Positions 8,168 to 17,093 of a stretch of 26,708 bases of DNA are shown here, in pieces. Position numbers and translations under genes: made by a program. Positions within the stretch are counted from its first letter, which is position 1. Every line of letters starts with the position of its first letter. The notes beneath the pieces were generated by a model. The model made no database searches. It was not told the origin of the DNA and saw nothing but the letters and a program-made list of their open reading frames with translations. This stretch comes from a virus, in the IMG/VR virus record IMGVR_UViG_3300000117_000194, positions 1-26,708 of that record, one strand, 5' to 3'.

Positions 8168-11100
8168 TTAACAAGTACAACAAGCATCTTCTATTGTTGC
8201 TCCAAAACATAATTCATCTTCAGTTGATAATCTATAGTCCCAAATCAAATACAAATAAGCTCCTGTATTCGGCATTGTAAATGTAGCAGAGTATCTATCG
8301 GGTGCATCCGTACTGTCTATTGCAGGTACTCCACCATCGGGGTCAATTAGTATTTCTGCTAACAGTAACTTTATATCTGCAATAGTATTATAATATCTTG
8401 TGTTGGTTCTCAGATATCTAAAGTTATTAGGTGTCGGAGGAGTAGGAAGAGGTGAAATCACACCTTCGCTAAATACAAAGTCATCATAATTTATCTTATT
8501 ACATATCATACTGACAGTAGCTGAATCAGCAGGAATAACTCCTGCTCCTTGAAGCCCTGTTATTTGGTCATAATCAGATATCACAAACTCAGTTGTATTG
8601 TCATTGTCGAAAGAAACTAATCGTGAATGTAATGGCGATACAAACGTGCCGTCAGTCCAACTATATTCGCTATGTATGTACTCACCATTGATTGCATCGC
8701 TTGTAATAGATATAGGTATAATAGTAATAGTCTCTGCTTCAGGACAACCAACCGTAATACCTCGTATGTAGCTTTTGTTTGTTGAAGAATTTTCAACTAC
8801 CAAAGTAACCTTTTGGTCAGCAACAGAACTCTTCTGAATAGTTATTGTATCGCTAATAGGAGTGGTTGCACTAAAATATGTATTAGTAACCCCTGCATAT
8901 GTATAGTCTATCCTAAATGAATTATTCCCTGAAACTGATGAGTCTATATCTATATCTATAGTCACATCTCCAACTAAGTCTCCTACGTCAACGCAGAAAT
9001 CATAAGAGTTGGCTACGTCCACAACAATATTACCCACTATTATTCCGCAATCTATGCAGTCTGTAACTACAGGCTTTGGTGTATTGTTTGAACTAAGTAC
9101 GTACTCATTCATATAGGGGTCGAACCCACCTAACTTTTGAGTTTCAAATGAATCTATGAATAGGTCTCTAAACCAACTACGCATACCCTGCTCTGATATA
9201 ACATTTAGTTGTTCGTTTTGAGCTGAACTACCTTTTAATTGTAATACCGCACCACGTTTTGCATCTGTAAAGTATTTGTCTTTACCCCACTGAATAAAAC
9301 TTTCAGGATGGTTAGATATACCGTAGTCCTCTACACGAGCAATTTGTTTCCCTAGTACCTCAGGCACTGATGTTAACGCAGTTCCTGCTCCTGCATCTGA
9401 TAATAAATTTTTACCTTGAAGTACATACGATATTTTATCTTCTTGCAGTGTAAGGATATCTGTTTCTCTACCTGACAATATTTGTATTGGACCGAACGTA
9501 CGTTCAAGTGGTTTAAAGTTAAGAAGACCTAAATTAAATTCATTTAGTTTATTTATATTACTCTCTTCGTTATATACACCACTGTATGTTAGGTCAGCAA
9601 AACGATGTGCTTCTTTATATTCTTGTTCACTTGTAGTAAGAACTCTGTTACCTAAGTTAAATGACTTGCCAACAATAGAGTCTCTTATTTTGTAACTCTC
9701 AGCTCCATTACCAAATGCATAGCAGTTCATGAAATCTGTATCAACTACAGCGGAATCAACATTTGTTTGGTCTTGAGAATTACCTTTATGTCTACCGGGA
9801 TACTCATCTAATGTAACAGGGTCTACATAAGTATAAGTCTCATACGTATCAGCAGATTCATACCACACATCGGGCAAAGCATCCTGTGGCTCTGATTCAA
9901 ATATAACAACACCATCAGCCCTATATACATCAATGGTAGCAATAGCAACAGAACGTTGTCCTGCTTTTATGCCGTCTTGAACTGTACCGTTCATGTTTAA
10001 ATAGCTAGGTATAGTAGTTCCATTTCCCTCTGTATACCAAAATATGTTTTGGTCTTCTGAAGGCTGTATAGGCTGAATGCCTGCAGCGACAGCAGTTGGA
10101 TAAAAAAAGTTTGAATTATTTTCTCCTTCAAACGAAGCCCTATTTAAAAATCCTTGAAAGTTTTCCCCTACAAGAAATTCAAACATATTGTCGTAATCTC
10201 TTGATGCTTGCATAAATACAGACAAGAACATTGTTCTTTTTTTAGTATTTCCTTTTCCTGTTCTGTAAAAGTTTAGATTTACACCTACTCTAGAACCAAA
10301 AGGCACAGTGTAATCAACGTAATTACCCGCTCCATCCAACACAGACATTGGATAAGTTATAAGAGGATATGGTCCCGGTGGATTAGCACTAGGGTAGTCA
10401 ACTATAAATCCATATTGTGTATCATTACCAAATTCAGCTCTTTGTAGCCCATATAATACACTAGCATTCTCTTGCTCAGTTATGCTTAGTTGATTTGTGC
10501 CTACTTTCATATAAGCACCTACTAAACTTCCTGTTTCAATTTCATTTTCTGCGTATACTTTCTTTTCTAATACAGTAACATAAACACAGCTTGTTGTTGG
10601 TCCTGAAGAATCTTTTTTAACAATGAGTCTATCTCCAACCTCAATTTTTTGAGAGTTCTCTCCTTCTAAAAAAAAGTATGCATAGTTAGCATCAGCAGTT
10701 CTGTAGTATATACTACTATATATAACGTCATAATTTTCTTCATCAGGCTTTATAACAAACTTATAGTGCGTTGCCCATTCAGGTGCTATTTGTCTTGGCG
10801 GTATATCTACCTGTATATAGTTTCTGTTTTTAGATGAGCTACAAGGAATATGTAAAGAGTTGTTGTTGCTAACAAGTGCGGTGCTTGAACGACCAAAGTC
10901 ATCCATATAAACTATACCTGTTTCATATCCTCTATTACTGTGAAGGCTTCCTATGCTAGGGCTTGTTCTAATAGTAGCACTTGCAAATGTTACATCATAA
11001 AATTCATATATATCTTCGGTTATGTCCGTACCAACAGTTACATCATTTACAAAACGCATATAAGGTAACTTAAAGATTATAACGTCTTCTAGTAATCCGG

Positions 11101-12814
11101 TTCTAAATGCTATAATATCTATCGGCTCATTTTGTTGATACCCTGTAACACCAACAAGGTCTGCACCGCTTACAGCACTAGCGTATTTTGTTACAGAGCC
11201 GCTTGTAGTGGCAGAAGGCAAGGTGTTAGGTATAGCACAATTAAAAGTATCTGTAAATGTTATTCCATCACAGCTTGTAGGGTCAGGAAGAGGTGCGTAT
11301 ACGGGGTTAATGTTTTTTGGACTAATGCTTCCTACTTTATTTACAAATTCATTACTTGTTGCTAACTCATATACACTATTGTAATTGTTATTTAAAGTAA
11401 TAGAAAAAGAAATATCTATTTCCCCTGTTTCCGATGTTGGCTGAGGGTTACCTGAAGGAGCAAAAATAGCGTGTTTAAATGATATGTCAAATGTTAATGT
11501 GTTCCCGGCTTTAAAATCTTTTACAAAACTTCCTATATTAATAGTTGCTGAACCATCTGTTGGGTCGCTAATACCCCTAGATGGTATAGTGTAGGTAGTA
11601 GCAAGCTCACTTCCCTCTACTTCATTTTCACTTATATCATCAGCTACTAACTCAACAGTATATTCTATTTGAGATGTAGCTCCTTTGTAGTCAATTAAAT
11701 CATATCCATCTATATAGTTTCCATACACAAGCCTATTGCCCATTATAGTCTGAGCCAAAGCAAATCTAGGTACATTATCATATAGTCTTAATATTTCAGA
11801 ATCACGAAGTACGGTAAATATATTACTATTAGTAAACGTGTATGTTTCTGTTGAGTTGTCTGAAAGTCCTCTATCTTTTTTATTGAATTTATCAATTACT
11901 TTTATTTCACTATTGTCACCTTCCTTAAATAACAAATCAATACTCTTAACTAGAGGACCTCCTGTATTATAAGACACTAATGCTGAATTGTAGAGGTTTG
12001 TCATACCCTCATTCAAATTACTGTTTGGGTTAAAATCAAAATCTTTGGGAATAAATGCAGGTTCAGAAAAAGGAGATGTCGCAGAGTATTCTCCATCATC
12101 ATATCTGTATCTATACGCAAAAGAAATAAATCTATCTTCTAAGTAGTTATCTTCTGCAGAGGGAACTTCTTGAAGAGTAACCTCAGGAGAAAAAAGGGGT
12201 GGTCTTTTTATAACTAATAATTTTTCTTGCAACACCAATGGCTCGTTGTCAAAGTCCACTATTCTAGGTGCAGATAATACAGGATTAGCATAACCTTTTC
12301 TTACATTTATAAATCTAGGTGGGTTTAGGTTGTCTGTAAAAAACAATAAGTCTTCTACTAAATCTACTCCTGTTATTAAATATTTTAAATCAAAGTTTAA
12401 TGTTGTGTTTACATCACCACCATCATTCACGCTTATAACGTGGTAGTCAACTATATTATCATTAACATTATATGATACTATCAAGTCTATTTTCCCTGTT
12501 GGAAATAATGATGTAGGTAACCCGGCACCATCTCTAGCAAAGTATGGGTCGTGAACAAACCAATATATTGTTTCGTTAGCTCCATCCTCAAATGCACCAA
12601 TACATCTAGCCTGTGAGCTTAAGTTCTCATTGTTGTACTGAAGAGTAGTAAGCTGTGTATTACCCTTTGTAGTTTCAACTGAGCCAACTTCACTAGCTTC
12701 CGTAGAACCTAATCTAACATTAAGTGCATCTACGTACTCACCATTAGGAACGAGTCTCTCATCAAGACTCTTATTCATTCTACCTAAAACAAAATTTCTT
12801 TGTGTATTCGCCAT
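8168..12814 (-). CDS. Large beta-propeller-type tail stabilisation protein, 1548 aa
   Basis: The N-terminus (residues ~8-56: LGRMNKSLDERLVPNGEYVD, then NVRLGSTEASEVGSVE, KGN) is the signature of the long tail-stabilisation or tail-needle-proximal proteins of crAss-like and related marine phages. A second familiar segment, MGNRLVYGNYIDGYD, lies near residue 356. A third, around residues 1100-1215, runs FGPIQILSGRETDILTLQED - YGISNHPESFIQWG - KYFTDAKRGAVLQL - GMRSWFRD and is propeller-blade-like. Residues ~1251-1358 begin CIDCG and contain FCVDVGDLVGDVTIDIDI, a beta-sandwich-like module. The C-terminus ends in a Cys cluster (EDACCTC). The ATG lies 1 nt after the stop of the connector gene. Its role is probably to close the portal channel and build the short tail, as P22 gp10-type proteins do; that comparison rests on family knowledge and context. 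Confidence 0.85.
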   Translation of the reverse strand: MANTQRNFVLGRMNKSLDERLVPNGEYVDALNVRLGSTEASEVGSVETTKGNTQLTTLQYNNENLSSQARCIGAFEDGANETIYWFVHDPYFARDGAGLPTSLFPTGKIDLIVSYNVNDNIVDYHVISVNDGGDVNTTLNFDLKYLITGVDLVEDLLFFTDNLNPPRFINVRKGYANPVLSAPRIVDFDNEPLVLQEKLLVIKRPPLFSPEVTLQEVPSAEDNYLEDRFISFAYRYRYDDGEYSATSPFSEPAFIPKDFDFNPNSNLNEGMTNLYNSALVSYNTGGPLVKSIDLLFKEGDNSEIKVIDKFNKKDRGLSDNSTETYTFTNSNIFTVLRDSEILRLYDNVPRFALAQTIMGNRLVYGNYIDGYDLIDYKGATSQIEYTVELVADDISENEVEGSELATTYTIPSRGISDPTDGSATINIGSFVKDFKAGNTLTFDISFKHAIFAPSGNPQPTSETGEIDISFSITLNNNYNSVYELATSNEFVNKVGSISPKNINPVYAPLPDPTSCDGITFTDTFNCAIPNTLPSATTSGSVTKYASAVSGADLVGVTGYQQNEPIDIIAFRTGLLEDVIIFKLPYMRFVNDVTVGTDITEDIYEFYDVTFASATIRTSPSIGSLHSNRGYETGIVYMDDFGRSSTALVSNNNSLHIPCSSSKNRNYIQVDIPPRQIAPEWATHYKFVIKPDEENYDVIYSSIYYRTADANYAYFFLEGENSQKIEVGDRLIVKKDSSGPTTSCVYVTVLEKKVYAENEIETGSLVGAYMKVGTNQLSITEQENASVLYGLQRAEFGNDTQYGFIVDYPSANPPGPYPLITYPMSVLDGAGNYVDYTVPFGSRVGVNLNFYRTGKGNTKKRTMFLSVFMQASRDYDNMFEFLVGENFQGFLNRASFEGENNSNFFYPTAVAAGIQPIQPSEDQNIFWYTEGNGTTIPSYLNMNGTVQDGIKAGQRSVAIATIDVYRADGVVIFESEPQDALPDVWYESADTYETYTYVDPVTLDEYPGRHKGNSQDQTNVDSAVVDTDFMNCYAFGNGAESYKIRDSIVGKSFNLGNRVLTTSEQEYKEAHRFADLTYSGVYNEESNINKLNEFNLGLLNFKPLERTFGPIQILSGRETDILTLQEDKISYVLQGKNLLSDAGAGTALTSVPEVLGKQIARVEDYGISNHPESFIQWGKDKYFTDAKRGAVLQLKGSSAQNEQLNVISEQGMRSWFRDLFIDSFETQKLGGFDPYMNEYVLSSNNTPKPVVTDCIDCGIIVGNIVVDVANSYDFCVDVGDLVGDVTIDIDIDSSVSGNNSFRIDYTYAGVTNTYFSATTPISDTITIQKSSVADQKVTLVVENSSTNKSYIRGITVGCPEAETITIIPISITSDAINGEYIHSEYSWTDGTFVSPLHSRLVSFDNDNTTEFVISDYDQITGLQGAGVIPADSATVSMICNKINYDDFVFSEGVISPLPTPPTPNNFRYLRTNTRYYNTIADIKLLLAEILIDPDGGVPAIDSTDAPDRYSATFTMPNTGAYLYLIWDYRLSTEDELCFGATIEDACCTC

Positions 12815-12815
12815 A

Positions 12816-13739
12816 TTATTTTAGCCATTTATCTTTACCCCTCATATTCATTAGTAATCTTCCGGGATGTATATTACTTATTCTAATCTTTGCGTTTCTT
12901 AACAATGCACTTTTTCTTTTACGTGCTCTTGCAATTATATATTCCTGAACTCCTAATTTAGAATTTAGTATGGCGTGTTCAATGTGTGCGTACACATATT
13001 CTTCAAATAATTTATTTACTGTAACGTCTACATCGTTTCCGTTTTCCATTCCATCTGAAACGTACTCAAGAATACAGCTTTGATTAGACATATCAGAACT
13101 AAAGTTAATTACCCCTGACTTTTTATCTACTCTAAAAGTTGGATTTGAATTTGCTGTCTCTGTGTTTAAACCAAACCTAGCACCTATCTGATAATCAAAA
13201 TACCAAACCCCATCACAACAGTAACCCTCATATCCATTGAACGGATTGTTAGCGTTTAGGTATATAGACTTCTTGCTACCTGTTATTCTGTCGTAGTCAA
13301 TATTTGAGAACTGAGGACTTAGAGCATTACCGTCTACGTCAAATAATATTCTTGAATTATTATCCTGAAGATAAGCACTACTCCAATTGGTTTGAATGTT
13401 TTCAGTTAAAGGGTACAATAGACCATCTTTATATACAGATATCCTAACCCAATTAACATAATCAGATGGCAGTACATATCTTAATGTATTACCTACGTTA
13501 AGTTCTAAAATTTTTATTTCCTTAAACGCATCATAGTTTAATTCTTGTATAGCTCTCTTTGCGTGAAACAATACCTTAAACCTCTCCTCATTATTTACAA
13601 GGTTATGGTTCCCGGCATACATCAACATAAAGTTATTTACTATATCATATAATGACACATACTGATATGACCCCCAATTTCCATCTTCAGGTGCGGCACC
13701 TCCGTTTTCGTAATATTGATACTGTGATATATAAGCCAT
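12816..13739 (-). CDS. Head-tail connector / ring protein (tail tubular type), 307 aa
   Basis: Residues ~30-115 include FHAKRAIQELNYDAFKEIKI and TLRYVLPSDYVNWVRISVYK, the pattern of the adaptor/ring proteins of crAss-like phages, comparable in position to P22 gp4 or T7 gp11. The C-terminal third (NKLFEEYVYAHIEHAILNSK) is helical and ends in a very basic tail (RARKRKSALLRNAK; KDKWLK). Two adjacent Cys lie near residue 175 (GYCCDG). It is the second gene of the unit starting at 14690, between another ring protein and the 1548-aa tail protein, exactly where neck proteins are expected. It most likely stacks below the portal and joins it to the tail. Confidence 0.8.
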   Translation of the reverse strand: MAYISQYQYYENGGAAPEDGNWGSYQYVSLYDIVNNFMLMYAGNHNLVNNEERFKVLFHAKRAIQELNYDAFKEIKILELNVGNTLRYVLPSDYVNWVRISVYKDGLLYPLTENIQTNWSSAYLQDNNSRILFDVDGNALSPQFSNIDYDRITGSKKSIYLNANNPFNGYEGYCCDGVWYFDYQIGARFGLNTETANSNPTFRVDKKSGVINFSSDMSNQSCILEYVSDGMENGNDVDVTVNKLFEEYVYAHIEHAILNSKLGVQEYIIARARKRKSALLRNAKIRISNIHPGRLLMNMRGKDKWLK

Positions 13740-13745
13740 ATTTTA

Positions 13746-14690
13746 TTATTTTTCTTGTTGGTCCTCAAAATTTTCTAACCCTTGTCCAAACTGAACAGCC
13801 TGTAGCTCTCTTATAGACATACCTGCATACTGCAATATCTTTAATACCAACGTTGGTTCATCCGATATAGATAACTCAAAGTCTTGAAAGTCCGGTTGCG
13901 ATTGGTCAAACGATGGCTCTCCACCAATTAAATTTATGTACGTCCACTTAGGGTCTTTAGGATATCTAATGTACTGACATTGAACTGCACCTATAGTATT
14001 TACGCTTACAGGAAACAAAGACAATGTCGGCTCTTCTTGCGTGTAAGCCGGGAACATTGTAGATGGTGCTGTAAGCAATGAGTTGTTAAGCATAGTTATT
14101 TTACTATGTGTAACCTTCTCAGCTTCGTTAACCACACTGTCATCATAGATTACATATTGATTTCCTGTAGCAAGAAAGATATTAGCATCTAGTGTAAGTA
14201 TTGATGATGAGTTTACGTTAGTAACAATTGCAGTTGTGTTAGTTGTAATGTTACCTACAACATCTCCTACCTGAACACCTGAAGCAATAAAGTCACCTGT
14301 GGTATTACGTAGTTCGTTAACAACAACAGTGTCGTTTGTTCCGCTAGCCAATAGCCTTGTATATACAAGGACTTTATTAAGTAAGTAATAGTCATCACTA
14401 GTTGTTGTTTGACTAGGTGTAAAAAATTTATTGTTATTGTTGTGCGATAAAAAATTGGTTTCTGAAAAAATATTAATTACCTCCCCATATCCTTTTGTAA
14501 TATCAGCATATCCTGTGCCTGACTGACGGGCATTCTCTTTGTTCAGTTGATAGTTATACTGATAAAAATAATCCTCGAATATATCCAACTGAGCTTGCTT
14601 AGCAAATAAGTTAAAATCAGAAGGAGAAATATATCCGTAATTATTTTTGTTCAGTATAGACAATACTGTGTTTCTAACCGAATTTATCAT
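13746..14690 (-). CDS. Head-tail connector / ring protein with inserted beta domain, 314 aa
   Basis: The start INSVRNTVLSILNKNNYGYI followed by SPSDFNLFAKQAQLDIFEDY matches first-ring or connector proteins of crAss-like phages: a helical N-terminus, then ENARQSGTGYADI. An inserted beta-rich segment sits near residues 115-180 (ASGVQVGDVVGNITTNTTAI, LTLDANIFLATGNQYVIYDD), and helical connector sequence resumes after it (VNEAEKVTHSKITMLNNS). The C-terminal part (SDEPTLVLKILQYAGMSIRE) is helical and ends in Gln/Glu-rich residues. It is the first gene after a terminator-promoter pair (14747-14706), with a leader of about 15 nt. Its likely role is the ring directly below the portal. Confidence 0.8.
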   Translation of the reverse strand: MINSVRNTVLSILNKNNYGYISPSDFNLFAKQAQLDIFEDYFYQYNYQLNKENARQSGTGYADITKGYGEVINIFSETNFLSHNNNNKFFTPSQTTTSDDYYLLNKVLVYTRLLASGTNDTVVVNELRNTTGDFIASGVQVGDVVGNITTNTTAIVTNVNSSSILTLDANIFLATGNQYVIYDDSVVNEAEKVTHSKITMLNNSLLTAPSTMFPAYTQEEPTLSLFPVSVNTIGAVQCQYIRYPKDPKWTYINLIGGEPSFDQSQPDFQDFELSISDEPTLVLKILQYAGMSIRELQAVQFGQGLENFEDQQEK

Positions 14691-14705
14691 CTGTAATACT
14701 TTTCA

Positions 14706-14713
14706 CAAAGATA
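14706..14713 (-). promoter_or_regulatory. Bacteroidetes-type -7 promoter box (TATCTTTG)
   Basis: Minus-strand TATCTTTG lies 15 nt before the ATG at 14690 and only 2 nt after the T-run of the preceding terminator. It should drive the neck and tail genes. No obvious -33 TTG is present; the expected place falls inside the terminator hairpin. Confidence 0.65.
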
Positions 14714-14715
14714 GC

Positions 14716-14750
14716 AAAAAAAAAGAGTCCGATTAAAAACCGGACTCCTT
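14716..14750 (-). terminator. Intrinsic terminator after the 245-aa gene
   Basis: On the minus strand a 7-bp stem GAGTCCG / CGGACTC with a 9-nt loop is followed directly by nine T. It lies 20 nt past the stop at 14771. The upstream flank AACAAGGAGTC is identical to that of the terminator near 24031. Confidence 0.85.
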
Positions 14751-14770
14751 GTTAATATATGCAACCGCTA

Positions 14771-15508
14771 TTAAAGTTGTTTCTCTAAAAACTCTAATAC
14801 ACTTACTCCTTCGTCTGTTTTAAACCAATCAGATAAATATTCAATTGGGTCTACACCAAACGGAATGGTAGTCATTCTTTTTTTATTACCCTGAAGATTA
14901 AAGTAAACATCTCTTTGTTTATTTCTAAAGGCTAATATTTTGTTATCAAAAAACTGCTGTATAGTAGACTGAAGTTTTAAAGATGGGTCTGAAAGTGCCC
15001 GTAAGAAAATCTCAGGACTATTTTTAGCAAACACCAATACATCTCTTTTTAGTTCTGCTGTGCTTACCTTAGACACATCTGTTGAGAATAAAACTCTACT
15101 TACATTCTCAAGCTGTTCTATGCTTAGTTGCTTTGCTTCTATTAAAGCATCTACCTCAACATTAAGTCTTTCAATTTCTTTTGCGGCATCTTGACTAAAG
15201 TCTACCTCTATGAATTTCTTTCCATTAAGTGGGTGGTAGTGTAAGAACTCCTGTAGCACAGGATTGTTTTTAGGGACACGTAACATACCATCTTCAAATA
15301 TGATGGGTTCAACAATTACTGTTCCGTCTTGTTCATCTTCAAAACAACTCTTTTGATTTCTTGAGTATCTTAATGCTCTGTTATAACCTTTCTCTTCATC
15401 AAAGTAAAGTAAAGGACTTCGAGCGTGGTTTCTTGAAGGGATAATGCACGACAATGGTGCTCTGTTTCTTGTGAGTTTATAAACTCTATCTTTTAATTCT
15501 AATTTCAT
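14771..15508 (-). CDS. Conserved capsid-proximal phage protein of unknown function, 245 aa
   Basis: The protein starts MKLELKDRVYKLTRNRAPLS and continues LLYFDEEKGYNRALRYSRNQ, EPIIFEDGMLRVPKNNPVLQ, FLHYHPLNG. I recall similar proteins next to capsid genes in marine phages, without a known function. Residues 1-100 look like a compact, arginine-rich mixed fold; residues ~105-245 are helical, ending LSDWFKTDEGVSVLEFLEKQ. No membrane or signal segment is present. It sits alone between the terminator after the capsid gene and a second terminator, with no -7 box upstream, so it probably depends on readthrough from the capsid transcript. Candidate roles are a minor head protein, a vertex or decoration protein, or a DNA-binding head factor; none is shown by the sequence. 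Confidence 0.75.
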   Translation of the reverse strand: MKLELKDRVYKLTRNRAPLSCIIPSRNHARSPLLYFDEEKGYNRALRYSRNQKSCFEDEQDGTVIVEPIIFEDGMLRVPKNNPVLQEFLHYHPLNGKKFIEVDFSQDAAKEIERLNVEVDALIEAKQLSIEQLENVSRVLFSTDVSKVSTAELKRDVLVFAKNSPEIFLRALSDPSLKLQSTIQQFFDNKILAFRNKQRDVYFNLQGNKKRMTTIPFGVDPIEYLSDWFKTDEGVSVLEFLEKQL

Positions 15509-15528
15509 TTTAATTTAATTTAATTTTT

Positions 15529-15566
15529 AAAAAAAAGGTAAGGGTGTCCTGTAGGACACCCTACCC
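15529..15566 (-). terminator. Strong intrinsic terminator directly after the major capsid gene
   Basis: Minus strand: the perfect 9-bp stem AGGGTGTCC - TACA - GGACACCCT is extended by further G/C pairs around one bulge and followed by eight T. It begins 11 nt past the capsid stop. Like the T7 terminator after gene 10, it would end most capsid transcripts and let a fraction read into the 245-aa gene. Confidence 0.9.
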
Positions 15567-15576
15567 TTATTACTTA

Positions 15577-17070
15577 TTAGTCTTCGAACAATACGAAGTT
15601 GTTTGCACCCATAGTACAAATACATCTCTCAGATAAGTAGTTAACTTGCATAGCATCTAAATCAGATGTTGCCGCACCACCTGCTGAACCTGTAATCCAC
15701 GTTTTGTAACGTCTATCTTCAGTTTCTGAAGCTCGGTAACGTACGTGTAAGAAAGGTCGCTTAGCATTCTTTCCAAGAACTTGGTCATATACAGTAGTAG
15801 AACCTGCAGGAACCATAAGACCATTGATAGCACCTGAACCACCAACACCAACAGCACCTCTTGTGAGTCCGCCACGCATAGTTGGGTCATTCAAATATTT
15901 CCAATCAGTCTTGTAGAAGTCATACCCTCTACGGAATCCTGAGAATCCTAAGTTAAGAGCCATTTCCTCATCGTTGTCAAATAGTCCGTAAGACGTACCA
16001 CCTGCACCATAAGAATTTTGAGCTGCTAACATATCATCAATTGCGAATCCAAATGCTCTGTCAAGGAAAAGTACGTTCTCCTCGATAGCTCCTTGAGAAT
16101 CTAATCGTCCAATAATGGTATCAAAATCTGCAAGTGCATTAGGAACACCACCTGTCCAAAGATTACCTCTCTCAGATACTGAGTAGAATACACCCTCAGA
16201 ACCTTTGTAACCTAATTGCTGAGCATTGCTCTGACCACCAATAGGAGTTGTAGGTGCTACTGCAGGAACTGCTTCAACCATAGATGTCTCTAGATAATCA
16301 TCAAAACGCAAACGAGTTTCGTGCTCTGATTTCATATACCATAGATATCCTGTTGCTCCGTTTTCTGTAGTTACTTCTACCCATCCAATTTGAGCCATAT
16401 CAGAACCTGATACCTCATACTTATCTTTTAAGATAATAGGAGAGTTCTCAAAGATGTAGTCATCAGACTCAAGAGAACCTTCCATCCCTGTTGTTCCTTT
16501 CTTAAATTCAGAACCGTAGATAAATACAGTAACGTCAGAATTTCCAACACCTGTACCTGAGGTTACAAGACCACCTGCTTCATAAAAAGCAACTGTGAAC
16601 TGAATTGGAGATGCAGTTAAATCGACACTAGATACGATACCTTTGTTCTCTCCTGAACCATCATTCTGTGCAATAACAACAGTTTGTCCTTCTCTTATGG
16701 CAATACCGCCTGTAGCTGAGAAAGGAACCTGTCCTGTGGTAGTAACACCTGTAGGAGCAGCCGGGTCATTAACCTGAAAAACTGCTTCACTTGCTGCTGC
16801 TGTAGCTGCAGTACCTACCTGTGAATATTTCACGTGTAGTCTACCTTGCTCCGCCCACTTTACTAAATCTGAATTAGAAGGAAGCTCTGCTCCTACCATT
16901 CTTAAGAATGAACTAATTGTTCTGTTACCATAACGCTCAAACTCTTTCTCATAAGTATCAGGAAGATACTGATTTAAAAAGTCAAAGTTAGTTATGTAGT
17001 TTGTTGACCGTGGCACTTGCTGTGCTGACGGTTGAAGGTCAAAACCGGACCCTGAAAAATTACCTGACAT
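15577..17070 (-). CDS. Major capsid protein (HK97 fold, crAss-like type), 497 aa
   Basis: Residues ~25-80 read TNFDFLNQYLPDTYEKEFER, YGNRTISSFLRMVGAELPSN, DLVKWAEQGRLH, the N-terminal pattern of the major capsid proteins of crAss-like and related marine phages. A beta-rich stretch (~85-215) could be the E-loop plus an inserted domain. The C-terminal half has FLDRAFGFAIDDMLAAQNSY, PFLHVRYRASETEDRRYKTW and the end CTMGANNFVLFED, as expected for the P- and A-domains. Length fits the family (about 500 aa). It follows the scaffold gene by 23 nt, has an A-rich Shine-Dalgarno-free leader, and is closed by the strongest terminator of the window, consistent with very high expression. It forms the icosahedral shell. 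Confidence 0.9.
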   Translation of the reverse strand: MSGNFSGSGFDLQPSAQQVPRSTNYITNFDFLNQYLPDTYEKEFERYGNRTISSFLRMVGAELPSNSDLVKWAEQGRLHVKYSQVGTAATAAASEAVFQVNDPAAPTGVTTTGQVPFSATGGIAIREGQTVVIAQNDGSGENKGIVSSVDLTASPIQFTVAFYEAGGLVTSGTGVGNSDVTVFIYGSEFKKGTTGMEGSLESDDYIFENSPIILKDKYEVSGSDMAQIGWVEVTTENGATGYLWYMKSEHETRLRFDDYLETSMVEAVPAVAPTTPIGGQSNAQQLGYKGSEGVFYSVSERGNLWTGGVPNALADFDTIIGRLDSQGAIEENVLFLDRAFGFAIDDMLAAQNSYGAGGTSYGLFDNDEEMALNLGFSGFRRGYDFYKTDWKYLNDPTMRGGLTRGAVGVGGSGAINGLMVPAGSTTVYDQVLGKNAKRPFLHVRYRASETEDRRYKTWITGSAGGAATSDLDAMQVNYLSERCICTMGANNFVLFED

Positions 17071-17093
17071 TTTTTTTAATTTTTAAAATTGTT

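Noticed and set aside
15657-15890. Second minus-strand frame inside the capsid gene
   Set aside because: It overlaps the well-supported capsid frame, lacks a start context and its translation resembles no known protein; treated as a shadow.
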